Shown: piece by piece, positions 10,134 to 20,197 of the stretch | How the letters are laid out: each line of letters opens with the position of its first letter | Numbering within the stretch: the first letter of the stretch is position 1 | Source of the DNA: Sphingopyxis sp. PET50 | Lineage (GTDB): Bacteria; Pseudomonadota; Alphaproteobacteria; Sphingomonadales; Sphingomonadaceae | DNA: 64,000 nucleotides | Assembly (NCBI RefSeq): GCF_025244705.1 | Contig: NZ_CP104207.1 | Location: 1,488,001 to 1,552,000, forward strand | Direction: 5' to 3' | The notes under the pieces: generated by a model | Databases searched by the model: none | The model's input: the letters and a program-made list of their open reading frames with translations, nothing else | What the model was told of the DNA's origin: nothing | Program-made: the position numbers and the translations under genes

Positions 10134-11096
10134 TGGCGGTTTATACGGGGGTGGACCCCGACGATCTCGCCGCGCTGGTCGCCCGTTACGACATCGGCAC
10201 CGTGCAGTCGTGCAAGGGCATCGCCGAGGGCGTCGAGAACAGCAATTTCCTGCTCGAAACGACCGCCGGGCGTTACATCCTGACGCTCTATGAAAAGCGG
10301 GTGAAGGTCGAGGACCTGCCCTTTTTCGTCGATCTGCTCGCGCATCTCGCGGCGAGCGGCTGCCCCGTGCCGCCGATGATCCGCGACCGCGAGGGCGTCG
10401 CGATCCAGCGGATATCGGGTCGCGCCGCGTGCATCATCCAGTTCCTGCCAGGCATTTCGCTGACCAGGCCGACCGCAGCGCAATGCCGCGCGGCGGGCGC
10501 GGCGCTCGGCGGGATGCATCGCGCGCTGGCGGATTATCGCCGGCGGGCGCGAGAACAGCATGGGGCAGCGGCACTGGCGCGCCATCGCCGAGGCGACCGG
10601 CGACCTCGACGCGGTGCGGCCGGGACTGGCGGATATCGTCGCGGCGGAACTCGACCATCTCGACACATATTGGCCGGACGACCTGCCCGCGCATGTCATC
10701 CACGCCGACCTGTTTCCGGACAATGTTCTGATGCTGGACCAAAGGGTTACGGGACTGATCGATTTCTATTTCGCGGCGACCGATTTTCGCGCCTACGACG
10801 TCGCGGTCACCCATGCCAGCTGGACCTTTTCGGCCGACGGCGCGCGCTGCGACCGGGCGCGCGCCAAGGCGCTGATGGCGGGCTATGCCAGCGAGATCAG
10901 CCTGACCGAGGCGGAGCAGGCGGCCCTTCCCATCCTCGCGCGCGGCGCGGCGCTGCGCTTCCTGCTGACGCGCGCCTATGACTGGGTGAACACCCCCGCC
11001 GACGCGCTGGTGACGCGCAAGGACCCGTCGCCCTTCCTCGAACGGCTGCGCCGCTACCAGGCCGCCGATGCCGCCAGCCTGTTCGCCACCGCATGA
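10133..11096 (+). CDS. thrB: Homoserine kinase ThrB (APH-type; one frameshift)
   Basis: This is a homoserine kinase of the aminoglycoside-phosphotransferase-fold type used by Alphaproteobacteria for threonine synthesis. N-terminal lobe: [20 protein letters not shown] then [20 protein letters not shown]. Catalytic loop: [14 protein letters not shown]. Metal-binding loop: [16 protein letters not shown]. One extra base at about 10540 between the lobes (after LADYR) shifts the frame. Removing it yields 320 residues, the family's normal size, with [16 protein letters not shown] following. It is coupled to ispH upstream (TGATG) and rnhA downstream (ATGA). Confidence 0.9.
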
Positions 11097-11560
11097 CGGA
11101 CGCCACGAGCAGGACGGTGATCGTCGCGACCGACGGCGCGTGCAAGGGCAATCCCGGCCCCGGCGGCTGGGGCGCGGTGCTGCGCTGGGGCGATGTCGTG
11201 AAGACGCTTTCAGGCGGCGAACCCGACACGACAAACAACCGCATGGAGATGATGGCGGCGATCGAGGCGCTGGCGGCGCTCAAGCGCCGGTGCAATGTCG
11301 AACTGTCGACCGACAGCGTCTATGTCCGCGACGGCATCACCAAATGGGTGTTCGGCTGGCAGAAGAACGGCTGGAAGACCGCGGCGAAAAAGCCGGTCGC
11401 CAATGCCGACCTGTGGCAGCGGCTGGTCGCCGAGGCGGCGCGGCATCAGGTCGAATGGCTGTGGGTCAAGGGTCATGCCGGCCATCCCGACAACGAACTG
11501 GCCGACAAGCTGGCGAGCGACGCCGCAATCGAGGTCATGCGAAAGGCGCGGGCGCGCTGA
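11093..11560 (+). CDS. rnhA: Ribonuclease HI
   Basis: RNase HI cleaves the RNA strand of RNA-DNA hybrids. The 155-residue protein is intact and starts with the motif [20 protein letters not shown] (first catalytic Asp). It then has [15 protein letters not shown] (catalytic Glu), [12 protein letters not shown] (second Asp), the basic protrusion [17 protein letters not shown], and [16 protein letters not shown] (His and last Asp). The start overlaps the thrB stop by 4 bases. Confidence 0.97.
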   Translation: MTDATSRTVIVATDGACKGNPGPGGWGAVLRWGDVVKTLSGGEPDTTNNRMEMMAAIEALAALKRRCNVELSTDSVYVRDGITKWVFGWQKNGWKTAAKKPVANADLWQRLVAEAARHQVEWLWVKGHAGHPDNELADKLASDAAIEVMRKARAR

Positions 11561-11572
11561 ACGCACGCGCCC
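11550..11572. terminator. Stem-loop between convergent rnhA and DUF1508 gene
   Basis: A 7-bp stem GGGCGCG / CGCGCCC with a 9-base loop spans the end of rnhA and the gap to the convergent gene. It is positioned to act in either direction. Confidence 0.4.
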
Positions 11573-11579
11573 GATCGTC

Positions 11580-11756
11580 TTATTCGGCGTCCCTGGTTTC
11601 GGCGCCGGGACCGTTTTTCTTGATCGATTCGATGGCGTTCACGGCCGAGGCGCGGCTGGAATAGCCCTCGGTCCAGAACATGGTTTCGCTATTATATTTG
11701 AAATAGGCGACAAATTCGCCAGCCTTGTTCTTCTTGATCTCGAAATAATGCGCCAT
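11580..11756 (-). CDS. DUF1508 (YegP-like) small protein
   Basis: A 58-residue protein, start MAHYFEIKKNKAGEFVAYFK. It has the DUF1508/YegP repeat pattern (FEIxKxxxGEFxxxFKxxxxxxxWxxExYxxxxxAxxxIESIKKN), here as SETMFWTEGYSSRASAVNAI followed by ESIKKNGP. Proteins of this family often carry one or two such beta-beta-beta-alpha units. This one has a single unit. The function is not established. Confidence 0.85.
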   Translation of the reverse strand: MAHYFEIKKNKAGEFVAYFKYNSETMFWTEGYSSRASAVNAIESIKKNGPGAETRDAE

Positions 11757-11848
11757 CGTGCGGTTCTCCGGAAATGCAGCCGCCGGTCCGTGCGGCTGAT
11801 CCATGTTAGGCCGGTCGCCGCGCCGCGCAAGCACGAGCTTGTGGGGTA

Positions 11849-12980
11849 TCAGGCGAAGCGCGAGGGCGCATAGGGCGCCGGATCGACCTTCCCGATCGCT
11901 CCTCCGGGCGGCGGCGCTCCGAGTTGCCATGCCAGCAGCCCCGAAATCGCGGGCGCGGTCTGGATGCCGAAACCGCCCTGCCCCGCACACCAGACGAAAC
12001 CCGGCACATGCGGATCCGCGCCGAAGACCGGCAAGCGGTCGGGCGCGAAGCTGCGCAGCCCGGCCCATTTGCGCTCGACCGCCGCGATCGGCCAGTCGAC
12101 GACCGACTGGAACCGGTCGATCGCGAGCGCAATGTCATATTCCTCGGGCGCGGCGTCGCACGGATCGCTGGGCGTCTCGTCATGCGGGCTGAGCCATATC
12201 CGCCCCTCGCCTTCGCCCTTGAAATAAAAGTCGCCGCCAATGTGCGCCACCAAAGGCAGCGCGGCGGGGGTAGGCACGCCCAGCCGGACTTGCGCCAGCG
12301 TCCGGCGGTACGGCCGGATGCCGACCGGCGCGGCGCCGCAGAGTGCCGCGACATCGTCGGCCCAGGCACCCGCCGCGTTGACGATGACCGCCGCCCGAAG
12401 CGCGCCCTTGCCGGTTTCGACGGCCCAGCCGTCACCGGTACGGCGCGCGGACAGGAACGGAGAACGGACCGACAGCAAGGCACCCGCGCGCTTCGCCGCG
12501 CGCAGATAAGCGGCATGAAGGCCGCCGACATCGATGTCACGGCACGACGATTCATGCGCCGCCTCGCTCCAGTCCGCCTTCAGGCCAGGCACATAGCGCG
12601 CCAGCTCCGCCGGCGACAGGCGCGCCACATCCACACCCTGCGCCGCGAATTCGGCGACGAAGCGATCGACCGCCGCCGCCTCGTCACGCCGCCCGATCAT
12701 CACCGCGGTGCGCGGCGACAGAAAGGACCGGTCGGAAAAATCGGGATCGGGGCTAGGCAAGCGTATCGAACGACGCCGCCGTCAGCGGCTGCACTCCGAC
12801 CCCGCCATAGCTTTCCTGCCAGAAGGCGGCCGAGCGCCCGGTCGCATGATAGCCGGGGCTGTCCTCCGCCTCGATCATCAGGACGCGGCGATGGGGGGCG
12901 AGTTCGGCGGCCAGGCTGGCCCCCGCAATGCCCGCGCCAACGATCAACACATCGATATCGGAGGGTAGCGTACCGGTCAT
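11849..12980 (-). CDS. FAD-dependent oxidoreductase, DadA/glycerol-3-P dehydrogenase fold (one frameshift)
   Basis: This is a DAO-family flavoenzyme that oxidises an amine or amino acid. The Rossmann motif DVLIVGAGIAGASLAAELAP lies at the N-terminus, followed by the FAD-ribose acidic residue in VLMIEAEDSPGYHATGRSAA. The C-terminal half has the FAD-binding signature GFVWCAGQGGFGIQTAPAIS. An inserted base at 12754 creates GCCTAGC in coding sense and splits the gene. After removal the text reads FDTLASPDPDFSDRSFLSPR and the protein has 376 residues. MTGTLPSD at 12980 is the likely start; an ATG at 12992 is also in frame. The substrate cannot be told from sequence. Confidence 0.85.
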
Positions 12981-13037
12981 GCGCTGGCGCATATCGGCTG
13001 ATCGCGGGAATGCAAGCGCGGGAGCGGCCCAACATGG

Positions 13038-13051
13038 TTACCATTTGGTAA
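13038..13051. promoter_or_regulatory. Palindrome upstream of cpaA
   Basis: TTACCATTTGGTAA is a perfect inverted repeat (6-bp arms, 2-base spacer) 26 bases before the cpaA start. Its position suggests an operator for the pilus locus, but the cognate regulator is unknown. It does not match the CtrA consensus TTAA-N7-TTAA. Confidence 0.4.
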
Positions 13052-13076
13052 GCCATCCTCCCTAGGACGGGCGCCT

Positions 13077-13565
13077 ATGAACGGCGGCATCCTCCAGCTT
13101 TGTCTCATGATGCTCGGCGCGCTGCTGATGGTCTGCTCGGCGATCAGCGATCTGCGCTGGCGCGAGATTTCCAACGGCCTGAACGCCTTTATCGCCTTGC
13201 TTGCCATTCCTTTCTGGGTGGTGTCGGGCTGGCCGCTCTGGCCCGATGTCGCGATAGTGGCAGGGATTGCCTTCGCGATTTTCGTCGTTTTCGCGCTGAT
13301 GTTCATGGTCAACGCCATGGGCGGCGGCGACGTGAAGAATGTTTTTGCGGTATTTCTGTGGGTGCCGCTTCCGCTGGCGATGCCGTCGCTGATGGTGATG
13401 GCGCTGGCGGGCGCCGCGGTGTCGGGCGCGATGCTGATCTGGCTGATCGTCAAGCGTCCGGAAACCAAGCCGGAGGTCCCCTATGGCGTCGCGATTGCGG
13501 CTGCGGGTCTTTGGGCGCTTCACCAACAATATCTTAACCAGTTTCAGTCTATCGCATCGAGTTGA
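13077..13565 (+). CDS. cpaA: Prepilin peptidase CpaA (Tad pilus)
   Basis: CpaA is an A24-type aspartic prepilin peptidase that cleaves Flp prepilin leader peptides in the inner membrane. The 162-residue protein has several hydrophobic helices. Its two catalytic aspartates sit in SAISDLRWREISNGLNAF and in the GxGD motif NAMGGGDVKNVFAVF. It is the first gene of the Tad locus, 47 bases upstream of cpaB. Confidence 0.93.
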   Translation: MNGGILQLCLMMLGALLMVCSAISDLRWREISNGLNAFIALLAIPFWVVSGWPLWPDVAIVAGIAFAIFVVFALMFMVNAMGGGDVKNVFAVFLWVPLPLAMPSLMVMALAGAAVSGAMLIWLIVKRPETKPEVPYGVAIAAAGLWALHQQYLNQFQSIASS

Positions 13566-13612
13566 GGGCAAGCACCGCCGTGTCTGGTCGGTGCAGGAGG
13601 CGAAAAATCGTC

Positions 13613-14653
13613 ATGGATACGCGAAAGATAATGCTGATCGTCGGCGCGCTGGTCATTGCGGTCGGAGCGGCGTTCGGGGTCAACCAGATGATGCGCGGCG
13701 CATCGGCGCCGCAGGCACGCGCCGCCGCCGCACCGGCGGCGAACGGACCGATGATCCTGGTCGCGACGCGCCAGTTGCCGGTCGGGACGATCGTCGGCCC
13801 CGACAGCTTCCGTTTCCAGCCCTGGCCCAAGGAACTGGTCGAAAAGGCCTATTTCCTCAAGGAAAAGACCGATGTGAACACGCTGGTCGGCACCGTCGTC
13901 CGCTATCCCATCACCGCCGGTCAGCCGGTGACGCAGGGTGCGCTCGTCCACCCCGACGACCGAGGCTTCCTCGCCGCGGCGCTCGGTCCGGGCATGCGAG
14001 CGGTGACCGTCAAGGTCAGCCAGGAACAGGGCGTCGCCGGCTTCGTCTTCCCCGGCGACCGCGTCGACGTGGTGCTGGCGCAGGAGATCAAGGTCAAGGA
14101 AGGCAGCTCCTATCCCGATGACCAGCTCTACACCGCCGAAACGATCGTCCGCAACGTCCGGGTCCTCGCCACCGACCAGCGGTACGACGCCGAGGACGAA
14201 ACGGGCAAGACGCCGGTTCGCACCTTTGGCTCGGTGACGCTGGAAGCGACGCCCGAAATCGCCGAAAAGATCGCCGTCGCGCAGAATATGGGCAAATTGT
14301 CGCTCGCGCTGCGTCCGCTGGCCGAAAGCGCCGGCGAACTCGACGCCGCCATCGCATCGGGCGACGTCAGCGTGCCGACCAAGGGCGGCACCGCCGCCGA
14401 AAAGAAGATGATGGCCGAAGCCGCCACGCGTCCCACCTCGGGCCGCGGGTCGGCGACGACGGGCGGCGACGTGTCGCGCTTCTGGGTTCCGGTCAGCGGC
14501 CGCGTCCAGGCGCCGCGCCAGCAGCCCGCCAACAACTATGGCGGCGGTCAGGCCGCAAATTACGGGGGCGCCGCACCGGCAGCGCCGCGAGGTCCCGTCG
14601 TCCGAGTGACGCGCGGCGAAAAGACCACCGAAGTGCCGGTTGGGGGTAAGTGA
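13613..14653 (+). CDS. cpaB: Flp pilus assembly protein CpaB
   Basis: CpaB/RcpC is a periplasmic SAF-domain protein that stabilises the Tad secretin. The 346-residue protein starts MDTRKIMLIVGALVIAVGAA with a membrane anchor. The SAF domain follows (VATRQLPVGTIVGPDSFRFQ; PITAGQPVTQGALVHPDD), then the RcpC-like region (RAVTVKVSQEQGVAGFVFPG, DRVDVVLAQ). The tail is low-complexity, rich in Gly, Ala and Pro. A GGAGG ribosome site lies before the ATG at 13613. cpaC follows after 1 base. Confidence 0.95.
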   Translation: MDTRKIMLIVGALVIAVGAAFGVNQMMRGASAPQARAAAAPAANGPMILVATRQLPVGTIVGPDSFRFQPWPKELVEKAYFLKEKTDVNTLVGTVVRYPITAGQPVTQGALVHPDDRGFLAAALGPGMRAVTVKVSQEQGVAGFVFPGDRVDVVLAQEIKVKEGSSYPDDQLYTAETIVRNVRVLATDQRYDAEDETGKTPVRTFGSVTLEATPEIAEKIAVAQNMGKLSLALRPLAESAGELDAAIASGDVSVPTKGGTAAEKKMMAEAATRPTSGRGSATTGGDVSRFWVPVSGRVQAPRQQPANNYGGGQAANYGGAAPAAPRGPVVRVTRGEKTTEVPVGGK

Positions 14654-14654
14654 G

Positions 14655-16133
14655 ATGAACAGCAAAGCCAATTTCAAGGCGTCGGCCCTGGCCCGCACCC
14701 TGGCGATCGGCCTGATGGCAGCCACGCTGGTTACCGCTCCCGCGCAGCAGGTGCTGGCGCAGGCGGTGCAGAATGCGAGCAGCAGCATCGACCTGTCGGT
14801 CGGTCGCGGCCGCCTCGTCAGCCTTCCCGCTGCGATGACCGACGTCTTCGTCGCCGACGACCAGGTCGCCGACGTTCAGGTCCGCTCGAGCCGCCAGCTC
14901 TATATCTTCGGCAAGAAGCCCGGCGAGACGAGCATCTATGCCACCGATGCCAGCGGCCGCGTCGTCTATTCGACCGTCGCCCGCGTCGGCAACAATATCG
15001 AGACCATCGACCAGATGCTCTCGCTGGCGATGCCCGAAGCGACGATCAACGCCAACACGATGAACGGCTTCGTGCTGCTCACCGGCACCGTGCAGTCGCC
15101 CGACGACGCCGCCGAAGCCGAACGGCTGGTGCAGGCCTTTGTCGGCGACCAGACCAAGGTGCTGTCGCGCCTGCGCACCGCGACGCCGCTGCAGGTCAAC
15201 CTGCAGGTCCGTATCGCCGAGGTGAACCGTTCGCTGGTCAAGGAAATCAGCGGCAACCTGCTGACCCGCGACACCGACGGCCCGATGGGCAACGGCTTCC
15301 TGGGCGGGGTCTTCGGAGGCCGCACGGCGGGAACGATCACCACCGATTCCAACGGCAATACCACCTACAATATCACGACGCCGTCCGGAACGCGCAGCCT
15401 TGCCGGCGCCGGACGTCTGTTCGGCCTCGACCTCATCGCCTCGCTGGACGCGGGCGAACGGTCGGGCATGGTCGCGACGCTGGCGCAGCCGAACCTGACC
15501 GCGATCTCGGGCGAAACCGCCGACTTCCTGGCGGGCGGCGAATTTCCGATCCCGATCCCCGGCAACTTCGCCGGGACGACGATCGAATATCGCAAATATG
15601 GCGTCAGCCTGGCTTATACGCCGACGGTATTGTCGAACGGACGGATCAGCTTGCGCGTCCGCCCCGAAGTGTCGGAACTGTCCACCGAAGGCGCGATCGA
15701 AATGCAGGGTTTCCAGATCCCCGCGCTGACGATCCGCCGTGCCGAAACCACGGTCGAACTGGGTTCGGGCGAAAGCTTCATGATCGCCGGCCTGATGAAC
15801 AACCGGTCGATCGGCGCGATCGACAAGATGCCGGGCCTCGGCGACGTGCCGATCCTCGGCACCCTGTTCAAGTCGGACAGCTTCCGTCGCGGCGAGACCG
15901 AACTGGTGATCGTGGTGACCCCCTATCTGGTTCAGCCGGTGTCGGCGAACGACATCAAGCTGCCGACCGACGCCTATCGGGACGCCAACGACCTGCAGCG
16001 CCTGCTGCTCAATCAGACGAGCAACGGTGTGACCGGCGGCGACCGGCCCAAGCCGCGCCTCGACACGTCGCCCGACGATGCCGACCGCCTGCGCAGCGGG
16101 GCCGACGTATCGCCGGGTTTCAGCATCAAGTGA
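14655..16133 (+). CDS. cpaC: Tad pilus secretin CpaC/RcpA
   Basis: CpaC is the outer-membrane secretin channel through which the Flp pilus exits. The 492-residue protein has a signal peptide (LAIGLMAATLVTAPAQQVLA). A BON/pilus-assembly N domain follows (LVSLPAAMTDVFVADDQVAD; GETSIYATDASGRVVY). The C-terminal secretin domain is marked by LQVRIAEVNRSLVKEISGNL, SGETADFLAGGEFPIPIPG, VELGSGESFMIAGLMNNRSI and DVPILGTLFKSDSFRRGETE. The gene is intact. Confidence 0.96.
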   Translation: MNSKANFKASALARTLAIGLMAATLVTAPAQQVLAQAVQNASSSIDLSVGRGRLVSLPAAMTDVFVADDQVADVQVRSSRQLYIFGKKPGETSIYATDASGRVVYSTVARVGNNIETIDQMLSLAMPEATINANTMNGFVLLTGTVQSPDDAAEAERLVQAFVGDQTKVLSRLRTATPLQVNLQVRIAEVNRSLVKEISGNLLTRDTDGPMGNGFLGGVFGGRTAGTITTDSNGNTTYNITTPSGTRSLAGAGRLFGLDLIASLDAGERSGMVATLAQPNLTAISGETADFLAGGEFPIPIPGNFAGTTIEYRKYGVSLAYTPTVLSNGRISLRVRPEVSELSTEGAIEMQGFQIPALTIRRAETTVELGSGESFMIAGLMNNRSIGAIDKMPGLGDVPILGTLFKSDSFRRGETELVIVVTPYLVQPVSANDIKLPTDAYRDANDLQRLLLNQTSNGVTGGDRPKPRLDTSPDDADRLRSGADVSPGFSIK

Positions 16134-16158
16134 CGCGCTGGTTTTCAGGAGCAAGATT

Positions 16159-16803
16159 ATGAAGAAAATCGCAACTTGGACGGTCCTGGCGCTCGCGACG
16201 ACGATCGCGGGATGCACCGGCAGCGCTCACAGCAACATGAGCCTCGATTCCGTGCACCAGCCGATCGTGCGCAACAGCATCCACCAGTTCGACGTCGCGA
16301 CCAGCGGCGGCGAGTTGCCGCCCAGCGAACAGGGCCGGCTGCAGGGATGGCTCGACGCGCTGGGCGTGCGCTATGGCGACCGCGTTTCGATCGAGGACCC
16401 CTCGCCTTATGGCGCGACGATGGCGCGCGCATCGGTCCGCGCGCTGATCGAGCGCCGCGGCCTGCTGCTGAGCGACGCGGTGCCGGTGACCACCGGTGAC
16501 GTCCCGGCCGGTGCGCTGCGGGTCGTCGTCACCCGCGCGTCGGCCTCGGTTCCGGGTTGCCCCGACTGGTCGAGCAAGTCGTCGATCAATTTCAACAACG
16601 CGACCTCGTCCAACTATGGCTGCGCGATCAACAGCAACCTCGCCGCGATGGTCGCGGACCCGAACGACCTGATCAAGGGGTCAACCGAGCAGGGCACCGA
16701 CCCGAGCACCGCGACCCGCGCCATCAAGACCTATCGCGAAAAGGCGCCCACCGGAGCGGGCGCGCTCAAGCAGAACTCGACCAGCGAAGGAGGCAGCCAG
16801 TGA
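16159..16803 (+). CDS. cpaD: Tad pilus lipoprotein CpaD
   Basis: CpaD is a pilotin-like outer-membrane lipoprotein that helps localise or stabilise CpaC. The 214-residue protein starts MKKIATWTVLALATTIAGCT, with a lipobox IAGC. The CpaD family pattern is present: a DVPAGALRVVVTRASASVPG block, the GCPDWSSKSSINFNNATSSN block, and YGCAINSNLAAMVADPNDLI. It ends GGSQ, and its stop overlaps the GTG start of cpaE. Confidence 0.93.
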   Translation: MKKIATWTVLALATTIAGCTGSAHSNMSLDSVHQPIVRNSIHQFDVATSGGELPPSEQGRLQGWLDALGVRYGDRVSIEDPSPYGATMARASVRALIERRGLLLSDAVPVTTGDVPAGALRVVVTRASASVPGCPDWSSKSSINFNNATSSNYGCAINSNLAAMVADPNDLIKGSTEQGTDPSTATRAIKTYREKAPTGAGALKQNSTSEGGSQ

Positions 16804-18079
16804 ATGCGCCGTTCAAAGCAGCCGGGCTGCGTGAACCCTTCAATGCCTTTGTGTGCGACGACGATACGCTGGACCTGATCCGCGCCGCCGCCAACGACAT
16901 GGGCTGGCCGATCGAGAAGTGCAACAAGGGCGGCCTGCGCAACGCCGTGCAGTCGCTGTCGGTGTCGGCAAGCCCGAACATCCTGTTCGTCGACATGTCC
17001 GAATCGGGCGACCCGATCAACGACATCAACGCGCTGGCGGAAGTCTGCGAACCCGGCACGGTCGTGATCGCCGCCGGTCAGGTCAACGACGTCCGCCTGT
17101 ACCGCGACCTCCTCTCGAGCGGCATCCAGGACTATCTGCTCAAGCCGCTGTCGCTCGACCAGGTGCGCGAATCGCTGACGATGGCGCAGGCCATGCTGTC
17201 GGCGCCGAAACATGCCGACATGGGCGACGACAAGCCGCATCACATGATGGCGGTCGTCGGCGTGCGCGGCGGGGTCGGCGCATCGCTGGTATCGACCTCG
17301 CTCGCCTGGGCGATGAGCGAGCAGGCGGGCCGCCAGACGGCGCTGCTCGACCTCGATGTGCATTTCGGCACCGGCGCGCTGACGCTCGACCTCGAGCCCG
17401 GCCGCGGCCTGATCGACGCGATCGACAATCCGAGCCAGATCGACGGCCTGTTCATCGAGCGCGCGATGGTGCGCGCGTCGGACAGGCTGAGCCTGCTGTC
17501 GGCGGAAGCGCCGATCCACCAGCCGGTGATGACCGACGGTTCGGCCTTCTTCCAGCTCGAGGAAGAGCTGCGCGGCGCGTTCGAAATGACGATCGTCGAC
17601 ATTCCGCGCCATGTGCTGATCCCCTTCCCGCACCTGGTGTCGGAAGCCGAGCACGATCCTGCTGGTCAGCGACGTGACGCTCGCCTCGGCCCGCGACACG
17701 ATCCGCATCCTGTCGTGGTTCAAGCAGAATGTCCCGGGCGCACGAGTGATCCTGGTCGCCAACAAATTCCAGAACGCGATCGGCGAACTGTCGCGCAAGG
17801 AATTCGAATCCTCGATCGAGCGCCAGATCGACATCGTCATCCCTTTCGATCCCAAGCTGGTCAGCCAGTCGGCGAAACTCGGCAAATCCTATGCCGAGAT
17901 CTGCAAGGGCACCAAGGCCAGCGCGGCGTGGAACCAGTTGATGCGCGTCATCCTCGACGGCGCCGATTCGGAAGCCGAAGCAGCCGATGCAGCCGGCCGC
18001 CAAGGGCAAGGGCGGCGCGTCGCTGCTCGGCAAGCTGGGCGGCATCGGCAGCATCATGGCCAAAAAGGGCGCGAAATAA
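16800..18079 (+). CDS. cpaE: Pilus assembly ATPase/localisation protein CpaE (TadZ), two frameshifts
   Basis: CpaE/TadZ is a receiver-like plus MinD/ParA-like ATPase protein that positions the Tad machinery. The GTG start overlaps the cpaD stop. The N-terminal degenerate receiver covers about residues 15-130 (ILFVDMSESGDPINDINALA; GIQDYLLKPLSLDQVRESL). The ATPase part begins VVGVRGGVGASLVSTSLAWA (deviant Walker A), then TALLDLDVHFGTGALTLDLE. Two single-base insertions break it. One is at 17649 (GCC[G]AGC), after which VSDVTLASARDTIRIL continues. The other is at about 17977 (GCC[G]AAG), after which the end reads SLLGKLGGIGSIMAKKGAK. Corrected length is 425 residues. Confidence 0.9.
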
Positions 18080-18145
18080 CGGTGGCGATGGCCGGACCAA
18101 CCGGCTGTCACCTGCCGTAGGACAAGAAGCGGACGAAAGCCGAGC

Positions 18146-19115
18146 ATGGACCCGACAGTTATCCTCGTAGCCGGTGGCGCCTTTCTGGCCTTCACCCTGA
18201 TCGTCCTGTTTGCCGGCCCGTCGGTGGGCAAGGCGAAGTCGCGGCGGCTGGCGACGGTCAAGGACCGGCACGCCAATTCGACCGAAGCGGTGGTCGCGGC
18301 ACAGATGCGCAAGACGATCCAGGCCACCAGCGCGCGCGGCAACCAGAATCTGTCGAGCTTCATGCCGCGCCGCGAAGAGATGGAAAAGCGCCTGCGCCGG
18401 ACCGGCAAGAGCTGGACCGTCAGCCAGTATATGATGGCCTCGATGGCGCTGTTCGTCGGCATCACCGGCTTGCTGCTGCTCGTTCGCAGCCCGCTGCTGC
18501 TGGCCGAGCCTGGTCGGGCTCGCCGCCGCGCTCGGTCTCCCCTATTTCATCGTCGGCCGCCTGATCAAGAAACGCGTCGCCAAATTCAATTCGCGCTTTC
18601 CCGACGCGATCGACCTGCTCGTCCGCGGCCTGAAATCGGGCCTGCCGGTGACCGAGACCTTTCAGGTCGTGAGCCAGGAATTGCCGGGCCCGGTCGGCGA
18701 GGAATTCAAGGGTGTCGTCGAACGCATCCGCATCGGCAACACGATGGAGGCCGCGCTGCAGGAATCGGCGGACATGCTCGGCACGCCCGAATTCCAGTTC
18801 TTCTGCATCACGATCGCGATCCAGCGTGAAACCGGCGGCAACCTGGCCGAAACGCTGGCCAACCTGTCCGACGTGCTGCGCAAGCGCGCGCAGATGAAGC
18901 TGAAGATCCGCGCGATGTCGTCGGAGGCCAAGGCGTCGGCTTATATCGTCGGCGCCCTGCCCTTCTTCGTGTTCGGCGTCGTCTATTCGATGAACCCCGA
19001 ATATCTGGGAGGCTTCTTTTACGAGGAACGGCTGATGATCACCGGCGCGGGCGGGCTCATCTGGATGGGCATCGGCGCCTTCATCATGTCGCGCATGATC
19101 AGCTTCGAAATCTGA
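18146..19115 (+). CDS. tadB: Tad inner-membrane protein TadB (one frameshift)
   Basis: TadB is a type II secretion F-domain platform protein of the Tad system. The N-terminal helix is in MDPTVILVAGGAFLAFTLIV. An extra G at 18506 (GCC[G]AGC) breaks the frame in the second membrane segment. The rest carries the T2SSF domain: NSRFPDAIDLLVRGLKSGLP, FQFFCITIAIQRETGGNLAE, LANLSDVLRKRAQMKLKIRA. It ends with two membrane helices. Corrected length is 322 residues. It follows cpaE directly with only 66 bases between, where cpaF would be expected. Confidence 0.92.
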
Positions 19116-19127
19116 GGGGCAGGACGA

Positions 19128-20154
19128 ATGAACAGCGCATTGCTCCTTGCCGCCTTCACCGGCGCCACCAGCGGCCCGAAGATCATGGGCATCGACGTGG
19201 TCTGGGTCGCCACGACCCTCGCCGCGGTCGGTGTCGGCGCCGTGCTTGTCGCACTCTATGGCGCGCTGACGGTCCGCGACCCGATGGCGAAGCGTGTCAA
19301 GGCGCTGAACGAACGCCGCGAACAGCTCAAGGCCGGCATCACGGCCTCGACCGCCAAGCGACGCGCCAAGCTGGTGCGCAAGAACCAGACCGCCGACAGG
19401 ATGCGCACCTTCCTCGGCAAGCTGCAGGTGCTGCAGGAAGACCAGATCAAGGACGTCCAGCAGAAGCTGGCGCAGGCGGGCATCCGCTCGAAAGACCTCG
19501 CCGTCGCGGTAATCTTTGGCCGCCTGATCATGCCGATCGTGCTCGGAGGGCTTGCCGTCTTCCTGATCTATTGGCTCGACATGTGGCCCGACCTGACGCC
19601 GGTCAAGCGCGCCGAGCGCGACGATGGCGGCGCTGATCCTGGGCTACAAGGCGCCCGACCTGTTCGTCGAGAACAAGCGGTCGAAACGCACCGACGCGAT
19701 CCGCAAGGGCCTGCCCGACGCGCTCGATCTGCTCGTCATCTGCGCCGAAGCCGGTCTGACCGTCGATGCCGCCTTCAGCCGCGTTTCCAAGGAACTGGGC
19801 CGGGCCTATCCCGAACTGGGCGAGGAATTCGCGCTGACCTCGATCGAACTCGGCTTCCTCACCGAACGCCGCCAAGCGTTCGAGAATCTCGCCTATCGCG
19901 TCAATCTCGATTCGGTGAAGGGCGTCGTCACGACGATGATCCAGACCGAGAAATACGGTACTCCCCTCGCCAGCGCGCTGCGCGTCCTGTCGGCCGAGTT
20001 CCGCAACGAGCGCATGATGCGCGCCGAGGAAAAGGCCGCGCGCCTGCCCGCGATCATGACGGTGCCGCTAATCCTGTTCATCCTGCCGTGCCTGTTCATC
20101 GTGATCCTCGGCCCGGCGGCCTGTTCGCTCAAGGACGCGCTCATCGACATGTAA
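19128..20154 (+). CDS. tadC: Tad inner-membrane protein TadC (one frameshift)
   Basis: TadC is the second T2SSF-domain platform protein of the Tad pilus machine. The start MNSALLLAAFTGATSGPKIM leads into a first membrane helix (VWVATTLAAVGVGAVLVALY). An extra G at 19614 (GCC[G]AGC) splits the gene. Downstream the T2SSF domain reads GLPDALDLLVICAEAGLTVD, TSIELGFLTERRQAFENLAY, MMRAEEKAARLPAIMTVPLI, ending LIDM. Corrected length is 341 residues. It is last in the locus; tadD/E/F/G-type genes do not follow. Confidence 0.92.
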
Positions 20155-20164
20155 GGCGGCGATC

Positions 20165-20183
20165 CCCCTCCCGCCGGGAGGGG
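20165..20183. terminator. Stem-loop terminator between tadC and the FAH-family gene
   Basis: CCCCTCCC-GCC-GGGAGGGG, an 8-bp perfect GC stem followed on the plus strand by CCGTTT, sits 10 bases after the tadC stop and just beyond the end of the convergent gene. It is a likely terminator for both. Confidence 0.6.
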
Positions 20184-20197
20184 CCGTTTGCCGATGG

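Noticed and set aside
13038..13051. CtrA-binding site for the pilus locus
   Set aside because: TTACCATTTGGTAA is a clean dyad but does not match TTAA-N7-TTAA, so CtrA control is not claimed.
16800..20154. Programmed +1 ribosomal frameshifting in cpaE, tadB and tadC at GCC-G-AGC
   Set aside because: The same motif carries the extra base when it lies on the non-coding strand of other genes (48790, 60508, 29012), and unrelated housekeeping genes are hit. A translation-level mechanism cannot explain that.
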